Below, piece by piece: positions 1-8,402 of a DNA stretch of 64,000 nt. This DNA comes from Flavobacteriales bacterium 33_180_T64. GTDB taxonomy: Bacteria; Bacteroidota; Bacteroidia; Flavobacteriales; Flavobacteriaceae. Both the position numbers and the translations under genes were made by a program. The stretch spans positions 186,001 through 250,000 of the forward strand of contig MAAQ01000012.1 in the NCBI GenBank assembly GCA_002162685.1, in the 5' to 3' direction. Numbering within the stretch: the stretch's first letter is position 1; the number at the start of each line of letters is the position of its first letter. Below the pieces are notes generated by a model. That model saw only the letters and a program-made list of their open reading frames with translations. It ran no database searches and was not told the origin of the DNA.

Positions 1-199
1 CATAAGGATTTCCCGCTTGTTTTGTTTTTCTATTTGACCAATGTCCCCAAGTAATTGGTGAGATTTTCAAATTTTTAGTATTATAAAAATTTTTCGCCAA
101 AAAAGCTTCCACGAAATGTGTACCTGACCGTGGATGCGAATACACTTTCACTAAATTACCTTTAGTTTTTAATCTAAATAAACGTTTTAGGATATTCAT
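1..199 (-). CDS. Sulfotransferase-like protein, N-terminal fragment cut by the window edge
   Basis: The ATG lies at 199-197 and the frame stays open to base 1, so only about 66 codons are visible. Residues 19-30 read VYSHPRSGTHFV. This matches the 5'-phosphosulfate-binding loop of PAPS-dependent sulfotransferases (usual form YPKSGTTW or SHPRSGTH), in the expected place close to the N-terminus. The family moves a sulfuryl group from PAPS to a hydroxyl or amine of a sugar or lipid in the cytoplasm. The ATG is one base from the stop of the ABC exporter ATPase, so the two are almost certainly co-transcribed and the likely substrate is the exported glycan. The call rests on one motif plus context; the 3'-phosphate-binding motif and the catalytic residues are outside the window. 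Confidence 0.6.
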   Translation of the reverse strand, partial: MNILKRLFRLKTKGNLVKVYSHPRSGTHFVEAFLAKNFYNTKNLKISPITWGHWSNRKTKQAGNPY

Positions 200-200
200 A

Positions 201-1499
201 TTAATCAGGTATATTGAAACTTCCTGGTAATATTGCAATACTCCCAGTTCTATTTAATTTACCAGAACCCCATATATCACCTGCCAAAATATTCAAAGAT
301 GCTGCATTCTCAATGAGGTCAATAAAATTATGAGCATTAGTATCATTTTCAGTAATTAATAGTCTTAAACTATAATCACGTGCTCTCAAATAGAGGTTTG
401 GTATTTCGAGTTCGAAGGTATCTTTCTGTTCTAAATCGGCAAATGAAAATCCCATTTCATCATTGACATAGGATAGTGAAAAATTCATATTAGGATCAAT
501 AAAATTGATGCCAATAAATAATTTTTTATAATTGACCGGTTTATGTTTTTCTAAAGAAACTCTAATTTTAAGATAGTCTCCAGAAATCACTTCATAGACT
601 TCATCCCCTTTTTTATTAAAAAATGAAACATTACTTACTTTCATTTTCTGGTTTCCTTTTCTATCAGTTCTACTTGCTAAATTTATTTGATGTTTATGTT
701 TTTCAGTAGATAAATAAAAATTAACTGCATCATTTTGTGAGCCTTCAAATACAATTTTACCATGCTCTAAAACAAGTGCTCTAGTACATAGACTTTTGAC
801 GGCTGCCATATTATGACTTACAAATAAAACAGTTCGGCCTTCACTATTAGAAATGTCTTGCATCTTACCGATGGCCTTTTTTTGAAATTCGGCATCACCA
901 ACAGCTAAAACTTCATCAATAACTAAAATATCAGGTTCTAAATGTGCCGCAACAGCAAATGCTAAACGCACACGCATACCACTACTATAACGTTTAACTG
1001 GTGTGTCGATATAACGTTCGCAACCACTAAACTCTACAATTTCATCTTCTTTAACCTTAATTTCGGCCTTGGTCATTCCAAGAATTGCTCCATTGAGATA
1101 AATATTCTCACGTCCTGTAAGTTCTGGATGAAACCCTGTACCTACTTCAAGTAAAGATGCTATTCTTCCTCTGGTTTTTATTTCACCAGTAGTAGGACTT
1201 GTTACACGAGATAATAATTTTAACAAGGTGGATTTTCCAGCACCATTTTTTCCAATAATCCCTAATACTTCGCCTTGTTTAACTTCAAAATTAATATCTT
1301 CTAAAGCCCAAACATAATTACTATTAGCTTTAGTGCTTCGATCATTAGTGTCTCCTACTTTTAAGTAAGGGTCTTGTTTTCCTTGTATACGATTCCACCA
1401 ACGATTTAAATCATGACTAATAGTACCTGTACCAACTACTCCGAGTCGGTATTGCTTACTTATGTTTTCGGCTACTAAAATAGTTTTAGGTTGAGTCAT
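201..1499 (-). CDS. Polysaccharide ABC exporter, ATP-binding subunit (Wzt/TagH type) with C-terminal domain
   Basis: The protein has 432 residues. The nucleotide-binding domain fills about 60-270: Walker A GKNGAGKST (83-91), the exporter-specific stretch SLLEVGTGFHPELTGREN (115-132), signature SSGMR (172-176) and Walker B ILVIDE (191-196). The N-terminus carries an extra segment before the domain, as in other Wzt proteins. Residues about 275-432 form an additional domain rich in predicted beta strands, in the position of the Wzt carbohydrate-binding domain that recognises the finished glycan terminus before export. It pairs with the permease three bases upstream and drives transport of a lipid-linked glycan across the inner membrane. 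Homology to Wzt/TagH is clear; binding of a specific glycan end is inferred. Confidence 0.9.
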   Translation of the reverse strand: MTQPKTILVAENISKQYRLGVVGTGTISHDLNRWWNRIQGKQDPYLKVGDTNDRSTKANSNYVWALEDINFEVKQGEVLGIIGKNGAGKSTLLKLLSRVTSPTTGEIKTRGRIASLLEVGTGFHPELTGRENIYLNGAILGMTKAEIKVKEDEIVEFSGCERYIDTPVKRYSSGMRVRLAFAVAAHLEPDILVIDEVLAVGDAEFQKKAIGKMQDISNSEGRTVLFVSHNMAAVKSLCTRALVLEHGKIVFEGSQNDAVNFYLSTEKHKHQINLASRTDRKGNQKMKVSNVSFFNKKGDEVYEVISGDYLKIRVSLEKHKPVNYKKLFIGINFIDPNMNFSLSYVNDEMGFSFADLEQKDTFELEIPNLYLRARDYSLRLLITENDTNAHNFIDLIENAASLNILAGDIWGSGKLNRTGSIAILPGSFNIPD

Positions 1500-1502
1500 T
1501 AA

Positions 1503-2372
1503 TTAAACGGTATCAATAAATGTTTTTTCTGTTCTGTTAAAGATCAATAATCCTACTAAAAATAAGATGATACAAACTGCTAGGGTATAAAAAAAGCCGA
1601 ACCATGTAAATGACCCTGTATTTAATAACATAAATCGAAAGCCTTCAATAATTTGTGTTAATGGATTGAATTCAACAAATAATGCGATGTTTTTTGAAAA
1701 CTTTGCTTTCGCTTCAGAAACAGGATAAGGTACTGCTGAAAGAAACATAAGCAACTGCACTGCAAAACCAACTAAGATTGTTAAATCCCTATACTTAGTT
1801 GTCATTGAGGATATAATCATTCCCAATCCAAGACCTAACATTCCCATCATTATGACATAAATAGGAAATAATAGTATATACCCTGAATTTATACTAAGAT
1901 TCATACCCTGACTATAATAATATAACCAAAACCCAAAGAATATTAATAACTGAATTCCAAACTTCAACAAATTGGATATCGTTATAGATAAAGGAAGTAT
2001 AATTCTAGGGAAGTAGACTTTACCAAAAATATTTTGGTTAGAGGTAAATGTATTAGATGTACCTGTTAAGCACTCTTTAAAATAATTCCAAGCAGTTACA
2101 CCTGCTAAATTAAAGAGAAATGGATCGATGCCATTGGTTTGTATTTGACCTAATTTATTAAAAATTAAAGTAAATATAACTGATGTAAAAAGCGGCTGAA
2201 TAATGTACCATAGCGGACCTAATATGGTTTGCTTGTAAACCGTTACAATATCCCTTTTAACAAATAATATAAGCAAATCACGATATCTCCATATCTCTTC
2301 AAAATTAAAATTAATTAATTTACGTTTGGATGAAATCACATATAGCCATGAATCTTCAGCTTCGGTGTTCAA
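1503..2372 (-). CDS. Polysaccharide ABC exporter, permease subunit (Wzm/TagG type)
   Basis: This 289-residue ABC-2 type membrane protein has about six hydrophobic segments. The family hallmark GPLWYIIQPL lies just before the first one, near residues 52-61. The reading frame can only begin at a TTG (2372-2370): an in-frame stop lies a few codons upstream and no earlier ATG or GTG exists. The N-terminal stretch before the membrane domain (SSKRKLINFNFEEIWRYRDL) is typical of TagG/Wzm proteins, which supports the TTG. It forms the channel for the ATPase encoded immediately downstream and would export an undecaprenyl-linked glycan. A hairpin separates it from the upstream glycosyltransferase, so it may also have its own promoter; only a weak TATATTAG box is visible near 2390. 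Confidence 0.88.
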   Translation of the reverse strand: MNTEAEDSWLYVISSKRKLINFNFEEIWRYRDLLILFVKRDIVTVYKQTILGPLWYIIQPLFTSVIFTLIFNKLGQIQTNGIDPFLFNLAGVTAWNYFKECLTGTSNTFTSNQNIFGKVYFPRIILPLSITISNLLKFGIQLLIFFGFWLYYYSQGMNLSINSGYILLFPIYVIMMGMLGLGLGMIISSMTTKYRDLTILVGFAVQLLMFLSAVPYPVSEAKAKFSKNIALFVEFNPLTQIIEGFRFMLLNTGSFTWFGFFYTLAVCIILFLVGLLIFNRTEKTFIDTV

Positions 2373-2429
2373 TAGTCTAATATTTTGTTTTGGCTAATAT
2401 AAGAAATCAAGAAGAAAATTTGGGTCTAT

Positions 2430-2467
2430 AAAGACTGAGAATCTGTTTAACATGATTCTCAGTCTTT
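2430..2467 (-). terminator. Intrinsic hairpin inside the polysaccharide locus
   Basis: A perfect 14-bp stem (2430-2443 with 2454-2467) closes a 10-base loop and overlaps the stop codon of the upstream glycosyltransferase gene. On the minus strand the stem ends in only three T residues, followed by ATAGACC, so it may be a leaky terminator or a stabilising 3' hairpin rather than a full stop. It divides the locus between synthesis genes and exporter genes. Confidence 0.6.
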
Positions 2468-3953
2468 ACTTTTCCACTTTATAAACTGAAGTGCCTTCAA
2501 ACTCTTGATTGTCTACAATTATATAACCCTTTGTCTTCAATGTATTTAAAATATAATCTTTCTCAGTAAAACTATCCTTATCAATTGTTCTGGTATGTGA
2601 GAAAACAAGCCAAACATTGGGCTTTAAGTTTTCTAAATCTATATCATGATTAGACCAGTTTTCTCGATCGACTTCGGAATAAAATATAGCTTTATGATGC
2701 GCTATCTTGTTATAGTCTTCTTTGTAAAAGTTAAAAGAAACTTTTGACACGCGATATACATAAATCTCATCATCACTTTCTAGATTAGAATTTATATATG
2801 ACATACTTTTTTTAATCTCTTCTTTTTCAATTGGCACTAACTTAATCACAGCTACTAAATTGATAATTAAAGGAATTAGCAATACATAAACAGGCAACTT
2901 AACACCTTTTTCATTTATAAACTGATAGGTTTTATAAATTCCTACAGCCACTAACGTAACTAACAGAGGTATTAAATACAAAATTAACCGTCTATCAAAA
3001 GGATATAATTTAAAATACGACAAACCTAAATGAATACACATAGGTGCTATAAGTAAGACTAATGCCTTCTTATGTCTTAAGTTTGATATAAATCCGATAC
3101 ATAAAAAAAACAGTGTGAAAATCCAATAATTCCCAACCTCTAACAAAACGTAAAGAATAGATTGAATTCTTGTACGAAGGAAATATCTAAACTCCCAAGA
3201 GAATACATCTTGATAGAGAAAGCCAACATTATCGATCCAATAAACAGTCATAGCATCACGAGCAGGATGCTTGTATATAAATAGACTATAATACAACAAG
3301 AAGGAACATAAGCCAGAAATAATTGGAAGTAAACCTGAAAGTGATTTCAACTTTTCTTTAATTATAATATCATACACACCAACCAAACCAACAGCAAATA
3401 ACATAATGACTGCAATGTTAGAAAACCAAACCGACAGAAAAGAGATACAAGTATAAATTATAAGTGACACTCTTGTTTTTGTATTAAAATAAGACAAAGC
3501 ACTTACCAAAACTAACAAGCAAATAAAGGTATCAGACATATATTGCTTTACCTCTATCGAATAATATAGAATAAATGTATTTAGACAAAAAAGAGCTGCC
3601 GATATTAGCGCAATAATTGACGTTTTAAACAGGAGTTTGTTTAATTTATAAATAAGGCCAATTGAGCACAGAAATGATAAAAAGGGAAAAATTCGTAAAG
3701 ACCAATCTGTATTTCCAAAAAGTGTAGCAAAAAAATTTTCAATAAACAGAAAACCGATTGGAGCAACTTGATCTCGTTCTAATGGCAATAATAATTCTGC
3801 ATAATTTCTATCAACAATACTAATAGATAATAATGCTTCATCTAACCATAAGCTTCTAAGATTAAAAAAATTGACAATAGAAATGACAATACCTAAACCT
3901 AATATGGCTATCAGAAATCGTTTTATCCAAATATCACTTTTCTTAATTTGCAT
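2466..3953 (-). CDS. Multi-spanning GT-C fold glycosyltransferase (family 39-like)
   Basis: The 495-residue protein has about ten hydrophobic segments and a soluble C-terminal part from about residue 375. After the first membrane helix it reads RSLWLDEALLSISI. The acidic pair sits in the first extracytoplasmic loop, where GT-C enzymes of the PMT/ArnT (GT39) type keep a catalytic Asp or Glu. The second landmark, ERDQVAPIGFLFIENFF, is also typical of bacterial GT39-like proteins. Such enzymes use polyprenyl-phosphate sugars on the periplasmic face. The adjacent family 2 glycosyltransferase (4764-5483) resembles the enzymes that make polyprenyl-phosphate sugars, so the two could form a donor-maker/user pair that decorates the glycan or a lipid. 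The acceptor is unknown. Confidence 0.72.
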   Translation of the reverse strand: MQIKKSDIWIKRFLIAILGLGIVISIVNFFNLRSLWLDEALLSISIVDRNYAELLLPLERDQVAPIGFLFIENFFATLFGNTDWSLRIFPFLSFLCSIGLIYKLNKLLFKTSIIALISAALFCLNTFILYYSIEVKQYMSDTFICLLVLVSALSYFNTKTRVSLIIYTCISFLSVWFSNIAVIMLFAVGLVGVYDIIIKEKLKSLSGLLPIISGLCSFLLYYSLFIYKHPARDAMTVYWIDNVGFLYQDVFSWEFRYFLRTRIQSILYVLLEVGNYWIFTLFFLCIGFISNLRHKKALVLLIAPMCIHLGLSYFKLYPFDRRLILYLIPLLVTLVAVGIYKTYQFINEKGVKLPVYVLLIPLIINLVAVIKLVPIEKEEIKKSMSYINSNLESDDEIYVYRVSKVSFNFYKEDYNKIAHHKAIFYSEVDRENWSNHDIDLENLKPNVWLVFSHTRTIDKDSFTEKDYILNTLKTKGYIIVDNQEFEGTSVYKVEK

Positions 3954-4001
3954 TACTTAAAATTTGAGTCTCAAAAAGTTAAAAATGACATTTAAGTGCA
4001 G

Positions 4002-4745
4002 CTATTTATTCTTTTTTCCAACCACAATTGTTGAAAGTCCTGCACTATTAAAAATCAATTTATCTATAATCTTAAAAACAGGAACTAACGTATTATATAA
4101 TTTCATTTGTCCGCCAGGAATAGTCTCTTTTTTCATTAAATTACCTGTGACATACCAACCAAATATTCCTATAAAATTAAAATACTGTTTATGAATAATC
4201 GTAAATGCGTTTTTTAAAAACACGGGACTTAATAGTGATTTTGTATAGCGTCTATAATGTCCTAATTCTTTATCAAAACCATTGTATAGTTTCTGATAAG
4301 ATGGCACTAATATAATAAGATGACCACCTGTTCTTAATAGTTTTTTACAATTTTTCAAAGCCAATTCGTCATCAAAAATATGTTCAACAACGTTTAGGGC
4401 AAAAACAGTATCGTATTGTCCAAGATGAGATTTAAATTTTTCATCAAATTCTAAATCTGTCAAATCCATAACTTCAGTTCCTAGAAAACAGGGGTTTTGC
4501 TCAAAGGTAGATGTTAACTTTTCGCAGTAACCTTTTCTAATATCAGTAAGCATTATTTCGAACTGATCTTCCATGAAAAATGTCGAAATATTACCAATCC
4601 CACTACCAATTTCAAGAACTTTCCCTTTACAATATGGCTTAATGGTTTGATACATCCATCTATTAAACTTATCCGCTTTGGCTATTACTTCTAGGGTAGT
4701 TTCACCAATTACATCTTGCTCTTCAAACTTTATTTCTGTCGCCAC
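4002..4745 (-). CDS. Class I SAM-dependent methyltransferase of the polysaccharide locus
   Basis: This 247-residue protein has the SAM-binding motif I VLEIGSGIGN (43-52), an acidic motif II region (MLTDIRKGY) and the post-motif FALNVVEHIFDDE, as in the Methyltransf_11/23 group. The C-terminal third carries a hydrophobic stretch (FNFIGIFGWYVTGNLM) often seen in methyltransferases found beside glycosyltransferases. The only in-frame start before motif I is a GTG (4745-4743), because a stop codon lies seven codons upstream. It lies 18 bases downstream of the family 2 glycosyltransferase and probably shares its transcript. The substrate may be a sugar of the exported glycan or a lipid carrier; the sequence does not decide. 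Confidence 0.8.
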   Translation of the reverse strand: MATEIKFEEQDVIGETTLEVIAKADKFNRWMYQTIKPYCKGKVLEIGSGIGNISTFFMEDQFEIMLTDIRKGYCEKLTSTFEQNPCFLGTEVMDLTDLEFDEKFKSHLGQYDTVFALNVVEHIFDDELALKNCKKLLRTGGHLIILVPSYQKLYNGFDKELGHYRRYTKSLLSPVFLKNAFTIIHKQYFNFIGIFGWYVTGNLMKKETIPGGQMKLYNTLVPVFKIIDKLIFNSAGLSTIVVGKKNK

Positions 4746-4763
4746 TCGTTTCGTTTTTAAGTC

Positions 4764-5483
4764 TTATTTAGAAAATATATTATATTTCAAAATACAGTAT
4801 ATAGCTCTTACACCATCTTTCCAGCCAATTTTTTTTCCATCTTCATAAGTTCTCCCATAATAAGAGATTCCTACTTCATAAATTCTGATATTTTTTATTC
4901 TAGAAATCTTAGCTGTTACCTCTGGCTCAAATCCAAATCGTTGTTCTTTTAGCTTAACACTTTGTATAATTTCCGTTTTAAAAAGCTTATAACAGGTTTC
5001 CATATCTGTAATATTTATACCTGTAAAAACATTTGAAAGTAATGTTAAAAATTTATTTCCGATAGTATGAAAAAAGAAAAGAACTCTATGTGGTTTTCCG
5101 CCAATAAACCGAGAGCCATAAACAACATCTGCCGCCCCATTTAACATTGGTTTTAACAACAAATTATACTCACTAGGATCGTATTCTAAATCGGCATCTT
5201 GTATGACAAGAAAATCGCCAGTAGCTTCTTTTATACCTGTATGTAGCGCAGCTCCTTTTCCTTTATTTTTTTCGTGAGCGTATAGTTTTAATGGAAAATT
5301 TGAGTTTTCGGTTTGGTATTTTAAAATCGATGCTTTGGTATTATCATTTGAGTAGTCATCAACAATGATTATCTCTTTTTCAATATCACCAATTAAGTCT
5401 ACCTCTTTTACTAAATTTAGTATTAAATGAATCGTGTCTTGCTCATTATATACCGGTATAACAATTGAAAGTGTTTTACTCAT
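4764..5483 (-). CDS. Family 2 glycosyltransferase, polyprenyl-phosphate sugar synthase-like
   Basis: The 239-residue GT-A protein begins with the nucleotide-sugar binding region [16 protein letters not shown], followed by [11 protein letters not shown] and the metal-binding DXD as QDADLEYDP. The fragment [11 protein letters not shown] follows, which is characteristic of the DPM1/dolichyl-phosphate mannose synthase-like branch. It has no C-terminal membrane helices, so it is probably a peripheral inner-membrane protein. Its likely reaction moves a hexose from an NDP-sugar to polyprenyl phosphate. The GT-C enzyme encoded two genes downstream is the expected user of such a donor. The start is an ATG, with 46 bases between it and the epimerase stop. 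Confidence 0.82.
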   Translation of the reverse strand: MSKTLSIVIPVYNEQDTIHLILNLVKEVDLIGDIEKEIIIVDDYSNDNTKASILKYQTENSNFPLKLYAHEKNKGKGAALHTGIKEATGDFLVIQDADLEYDPSEYNLLLKPMLNGAADVVYGSRFIGGKPHRVLFFFHTIGNKFLTLLSNVFTGINITDMETCYKLFKTEIIQSVKLKEQRFGFEPEVTAKISRIKNIRIYEVGISYYGRTYEDGKKIGWKDGVRAIYCILKYNIFSK

Positions 5484-5529
5484 TTTATGGTCTTGTAGTA
5501 GGTAAATTTAGTAATTAAAAAGTAATTAA

Positions 5530-6510
5530 TTATTTAATAAAATAATCCCAAGTAATTCCTAATCCTTCCTTTACTGTAAACTGTGGTTTATAGTCTAATA
5601 ATTCATTTGCTTTTGAAATATCTGCCAATGAATCTTTAACATCTCCTTGTCGTGTTGGGCCATAAACTGCATCTACATTAGAATTCGCAGAGTCTTTAAG
5701 AGCGTTCCATAAATAATTAATACTAATACGTTCGCCACAAGCAACGTTGAACACTTGATTTTTCGCTTTTTCTGAGGCAAAAAAACCGCGAACATTAGCT
5801 TGTACAGCATTATCAACAAAAGTAAAATCTCTTGTTTGCTCACCATCACCATTTATTTTAGGAGACTCATTATCTTTTAAAGCTTGCATAAACAAAGGAA
5901 CAACAGCAGCATATGCGCCATCTGGACTTTGTTTTGGTCCAAAAACATTAAAGTATCTTAACCCAATAACATCTGTATTATAAGTTTTTCCAAAGACATC
6001 TGCATATAATTCATTTACATATTTCGTAACAGCATATGGAGATAATGGGTTACCAATATTAGCCTCTACTTTAGGTAATGTTTGACTATCACCATAGGTA
6101 GAACTCGATGCCGCATATACCATTCTTTTTACCGTAGAAGACTCTTTTAAAGCTATCAACATATTTAAAAACCCAGATATATTTACTTCGTTTGTTGTTG
6201 CAGGATCATCAATAGAGCGAGGCACAGAACCTAAAGCGGCTTGATGTGACACATAATCTATAGCTTTCATAGCATCTTTACAAGTTTGCAAATCTCGAAT
6301 ATCACCTTCTATAAGCTCGAATGCTGGATTGCTATGAAACTCTATAAGATTTTCTCTATGTCCATTAGAAAAATCATCTAAAACGCGTACTTTCCTTGCA
6401 TTATTTTTTAAAAGATATTCGACAATATTTGATCCTATAAATCCACCGCCTCCTGTGATAAGAAATGACAATTGACTTAAGTCCTGATTATGGTATTTGT
6501 TTTCGTACAT
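5530..6510 (-). CDS. UDP-N-acetylglucosamine 4-epimerase-like SDR enzyme (WbpP type)
   Basis: This 326-residue extended short-chain dehydrogenase has the NAD-binding motif GGGGFIGS (20-27) and the catalytic S/T plus Y-x3-K set SSSTYG (135-140) and Y159-AVT-K163. The stretch AALGSVPRSIDDP (91-103) is close to what I know of WbpP-type UDP-GlcNAc 4-epimerases. It would interconvert UDP-GlcNAc and UDP-GalNAc in the cytoplasm. Its ATG overlaps the stop codon of the dehydrogenase gene by one base (TAATG), so the two are translationally coupled. The pair gives the standard route UDP-GlcNAc to UDP-GalNAc to UDP-GalNAcA. A different UDP-sugar specificity remains possible. Confidence 0.85.
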   Translation of the reverse strand: MYENKYHNQDLSQLSFLITGGGGFIGSNIVEYLLKNNARKVRVLDDFSNGHRENLIEFHSNPAFELIEGDIRDLQTCKDAMKAIDYVSHQAALGSVPRSIDDPATTNEVNISGFLNMLIALKESSTVKRMVYAASSSTYGDSQTLPKVEANIGNPLSPYAVTKYVNELYADVFGKTYNTDVIGLRYFNVFGPKQSPDGAYAAVVPLFMQALKDNESPKINGDGEQTRDFTFVDNAVQANVRGFFASEKAKNQVFNVACGERISINYLWNALKDSANSNVDAVYGPTRQGDVKDSLADISKANELLDYKPQFTVKEGLGITWDYFIK

Positions 6511-7802
6511 TATAACCTTGCGTCTACTATGTGTTTTGGAAGTAATGATTTTACATCAAATATAACTCCAATATCTGATTTTAACTTTTGCAAATCTAAT
6601 TCTAGAAACTCCTTATGAGATACGGCTAAAACTATAGCATCATAATTATCTTTTAGTTGAGACTTATTATCTAATAAGTCAAACCCGTATTCATGTGTCA
6701 CCTCTTCTTTTGAAGCCCAAGGATCGTAAACATCTACATTAACATTATACGTTTGAAATTCTTCAATAATGTCAATGACTCTAGAATTTCTTATATCAGG
6801 ACAGTTTTCTTTGAATGTAATTCCTAAAACCAAAGCATTTGAATCTTTAATTCTTGCTCCTTTTTTAATCATCATTTTCACAGTCTCTTGAGCTACATAA
6901 CCACCCATGCTATCATTCATCTTTCGACCAGCTAAAATAATTTCGGGGTTATAACCAGACTCTATTGCTTTTTGCGCTAGATAATAAGGGTCTACACCAA
7001 TGCAATGTCCACCAACTAACCCTGGAGAAAACTTTATAAAATTCCATTTGGTTCCCGCAGCTTCTAAAACAGCTTTTGTATCGATATCTAATAATCTAAA
7101 TATTTTAGATAATTCATTAACAAAGGCAATATTAATATCTCTTTGAGAGTTTTCGATAACTTTTGCAGCTTCAGCTACTTTAATAGATGGAGCAGAATGT
7201 GTTCCTGCTACAATAATTGATTTATATAAGTCATCTACTTCTTTAGCTATTTCTGGAGTAGAACCAGATGTTACCTTTAGTATTTTAGTAACAGTATGCT
7301 TTTTATCTCCTGGATTAATACGTTCTGGTGAATAGCCAGCATAAAAATCTTTATTAAATTTTAATCCAGATTGTTTTTCTAATATTGGAACACAAATATC
7401 TTCTGTTACACCAGGATATACTGTAGATTCATAAATAACAATATCTCCCTTTTTTAGCACCTTAGCAACACTTTCACTTGCTTTCACTAGAGGTGTGAAA
7501 ATTGGTTTATTTAAAGCATCTGTAGGCGTAGGGACTGTAACTATATAAATACTAGAATTTTCAATATCGTTTAAATTATTTGATATAAAAAGACCTGTAT
7601 TAGAATTTGAGTCTTGAGTCAAAACAGATTTTAAATAATCATTTTCAACTTCTAGAGTTTTATCTACTCCATTTCTAAGCTCATTGATACGTTTTTCATT
7701 TATATCAAATCCAACAACCATATATTTTTTAGCAAATTCTACAGCTAAAGGCAATCCAACATAGCCAAGACCTAAAATCGTTATTTTTTTTTTGGTATTC
7801 AT
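6510..7802 (-). CDS. UDP-N-acetylhexosamine 6-dehydrogenase (WbpO/TviB type)
   Basis: This 430-residue member of the UDP-glucose/GDP-mannose dehydrogenase family oxidises the C6 hydroxyl of a UDP-sugar to a carboxylate with two NAD+. The N-terminal Rossmann motif is GLGYVGLPLA (11-20). GYSPERINPGDKKH (156-169) is typical of the branch that acts on N-acetylated sugars. The catalytic cysteine is C267 in GGHCIGVDPYY, and the C-terminal domain carries GITFKENCPDIRNS. Coupling to the WbpP-type epimerase points to UDP-GalNAcA as product, although UDP-GlcNAcA is possible. It provides the negative charge of the surface glycan. The ATG start lies six bases after the stop of the sugar transferase gene. 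Confidence 0.88.
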   Translation of the reverse strand: MNTKKKITILGLGYVGLPLAVEFAKKYMVVGFDINEKRINELRNGVDKTLEVENDYLKSVLTQDSNSNTGLFISNNLNDIENSSIYIVTVPTPTDALNKPIFTPLVKASESVAKVLKKGDIVIYESTVYPGVTEDICVPILEKQSGLKFNKDFYAGYSPERINPGDKKHTVTKILKVTSGSTPEIAKEVDDLYKSIIVAGTHSAPSIKVAEAAKVIENSQRDINIAFVNELSKIFRLLDIDTKAVLEAAGTKWNFIKFSPGLVGGHCIGVDPYYLAQKAIESGYNPEIILAGRKMNDSMGGYVAQETVKMMIKKGARIKDSNALVLGITFKENCPDIRNSRVIDIIEEFQTYNVNVDVYDPWASKEEVTHEYGFDLLDNKSQLKDNYDAIVLAVSHKEFLELDLQKLKSDIGVIFDVKSLLPKHIVDARL

Positions 7803-7808
7803 TTTCTC

Positions 7809-8402
7809 TTAAGTAATTGATTTTATAATAAAGTTCAAATCTAAATAAAAACTCCAATTTTGAACGTATTTTTTATTGATTTCGACTTTATCTATCCAAA
7901 TAATCGTTCTATTGTATGTTTCAGGATCAAATTGCTTCGATAATATAGTTTCTTCGTCTCTGTATTTCAAAGTGGCAGGACCTGTAATTCCTGGTTTAAC
8001 GTTTAAAATAATCCTATCATCAGCCATCAATTTATCTGCAAATCCCTGTATATCAGGTCTTGGACCAACAAAACTCATATCACCTATTAAAACATTAAAA
8101 AGCTGAGGGAGTTCATCAATTTTTGTGTTTCTAAAAAACTCACCTAATCTAGTAGCGCTTCTGTTTAGATGTCCTAAATCATGCCTTCCTTTTTTTAAAG
8201 TTCTTAATTTATATATTTTAAATAGTCGTCCATGTTGTCCTACTCTTAATTGCGAAAAAACACCATATTGCTTAGTATCAAGTGTTGCAATTAAAACAAG
8301 TATAATTATTGGTATAATAAATATAGGTAATAAAATTACAGATAATATTACATCAAAAATACGCTTTCCAAAAAGCTGTGTTTTACTTATCACTTTATAC
8401 AC
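7809..8402 (-). CDS. Initiating phosphoglycosyl transferase (PglC/WcaJ C-terminal type)
   Basis: The 197-residue small monotopic phosphoglycosyl transferase has a hydrophobic re-entrant helix at residues 16-41, then QLRVGQHGRLFKIYKLRTL (51-69). The catalytic Asp-Glu dyad D96-E97 lies in KIDELPQL, followed by GDMSFVGPRPD and the C-terminal KPGITGPATLKYRDE. The family loads the first sugar phosphate onto undecaprenyl phosphate at the cytoplasmic face, starting the repeat unit. The frame can only begin at a GTG (8402-8400), because a stop lies two codons upstream. That GTG overlaps the end of the autokinase gene by eight bases, which implies coupled translation. Sugar specificity is unknown; a GalNAc or bacillosamine type is possible. 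Confidence 0.9.
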   Translation of the reverse strand: MYKVISKTQLFGKRIFDVILSVILLPIFIIPIIILVLIATLDTKQYGVFSQLRVGQHGRLFKIYKLRTLKKGRHDLGHLNRSATRLGEFFRNTKIDELPQLFNVLIGDMSFVGPRPDIQGFADKLMADDRIILNVKPGITGPATLKYRDEETILSKQFDPETYNRTIIWIDKVEINKKYVQNWSFYLDLNFIIKSIT

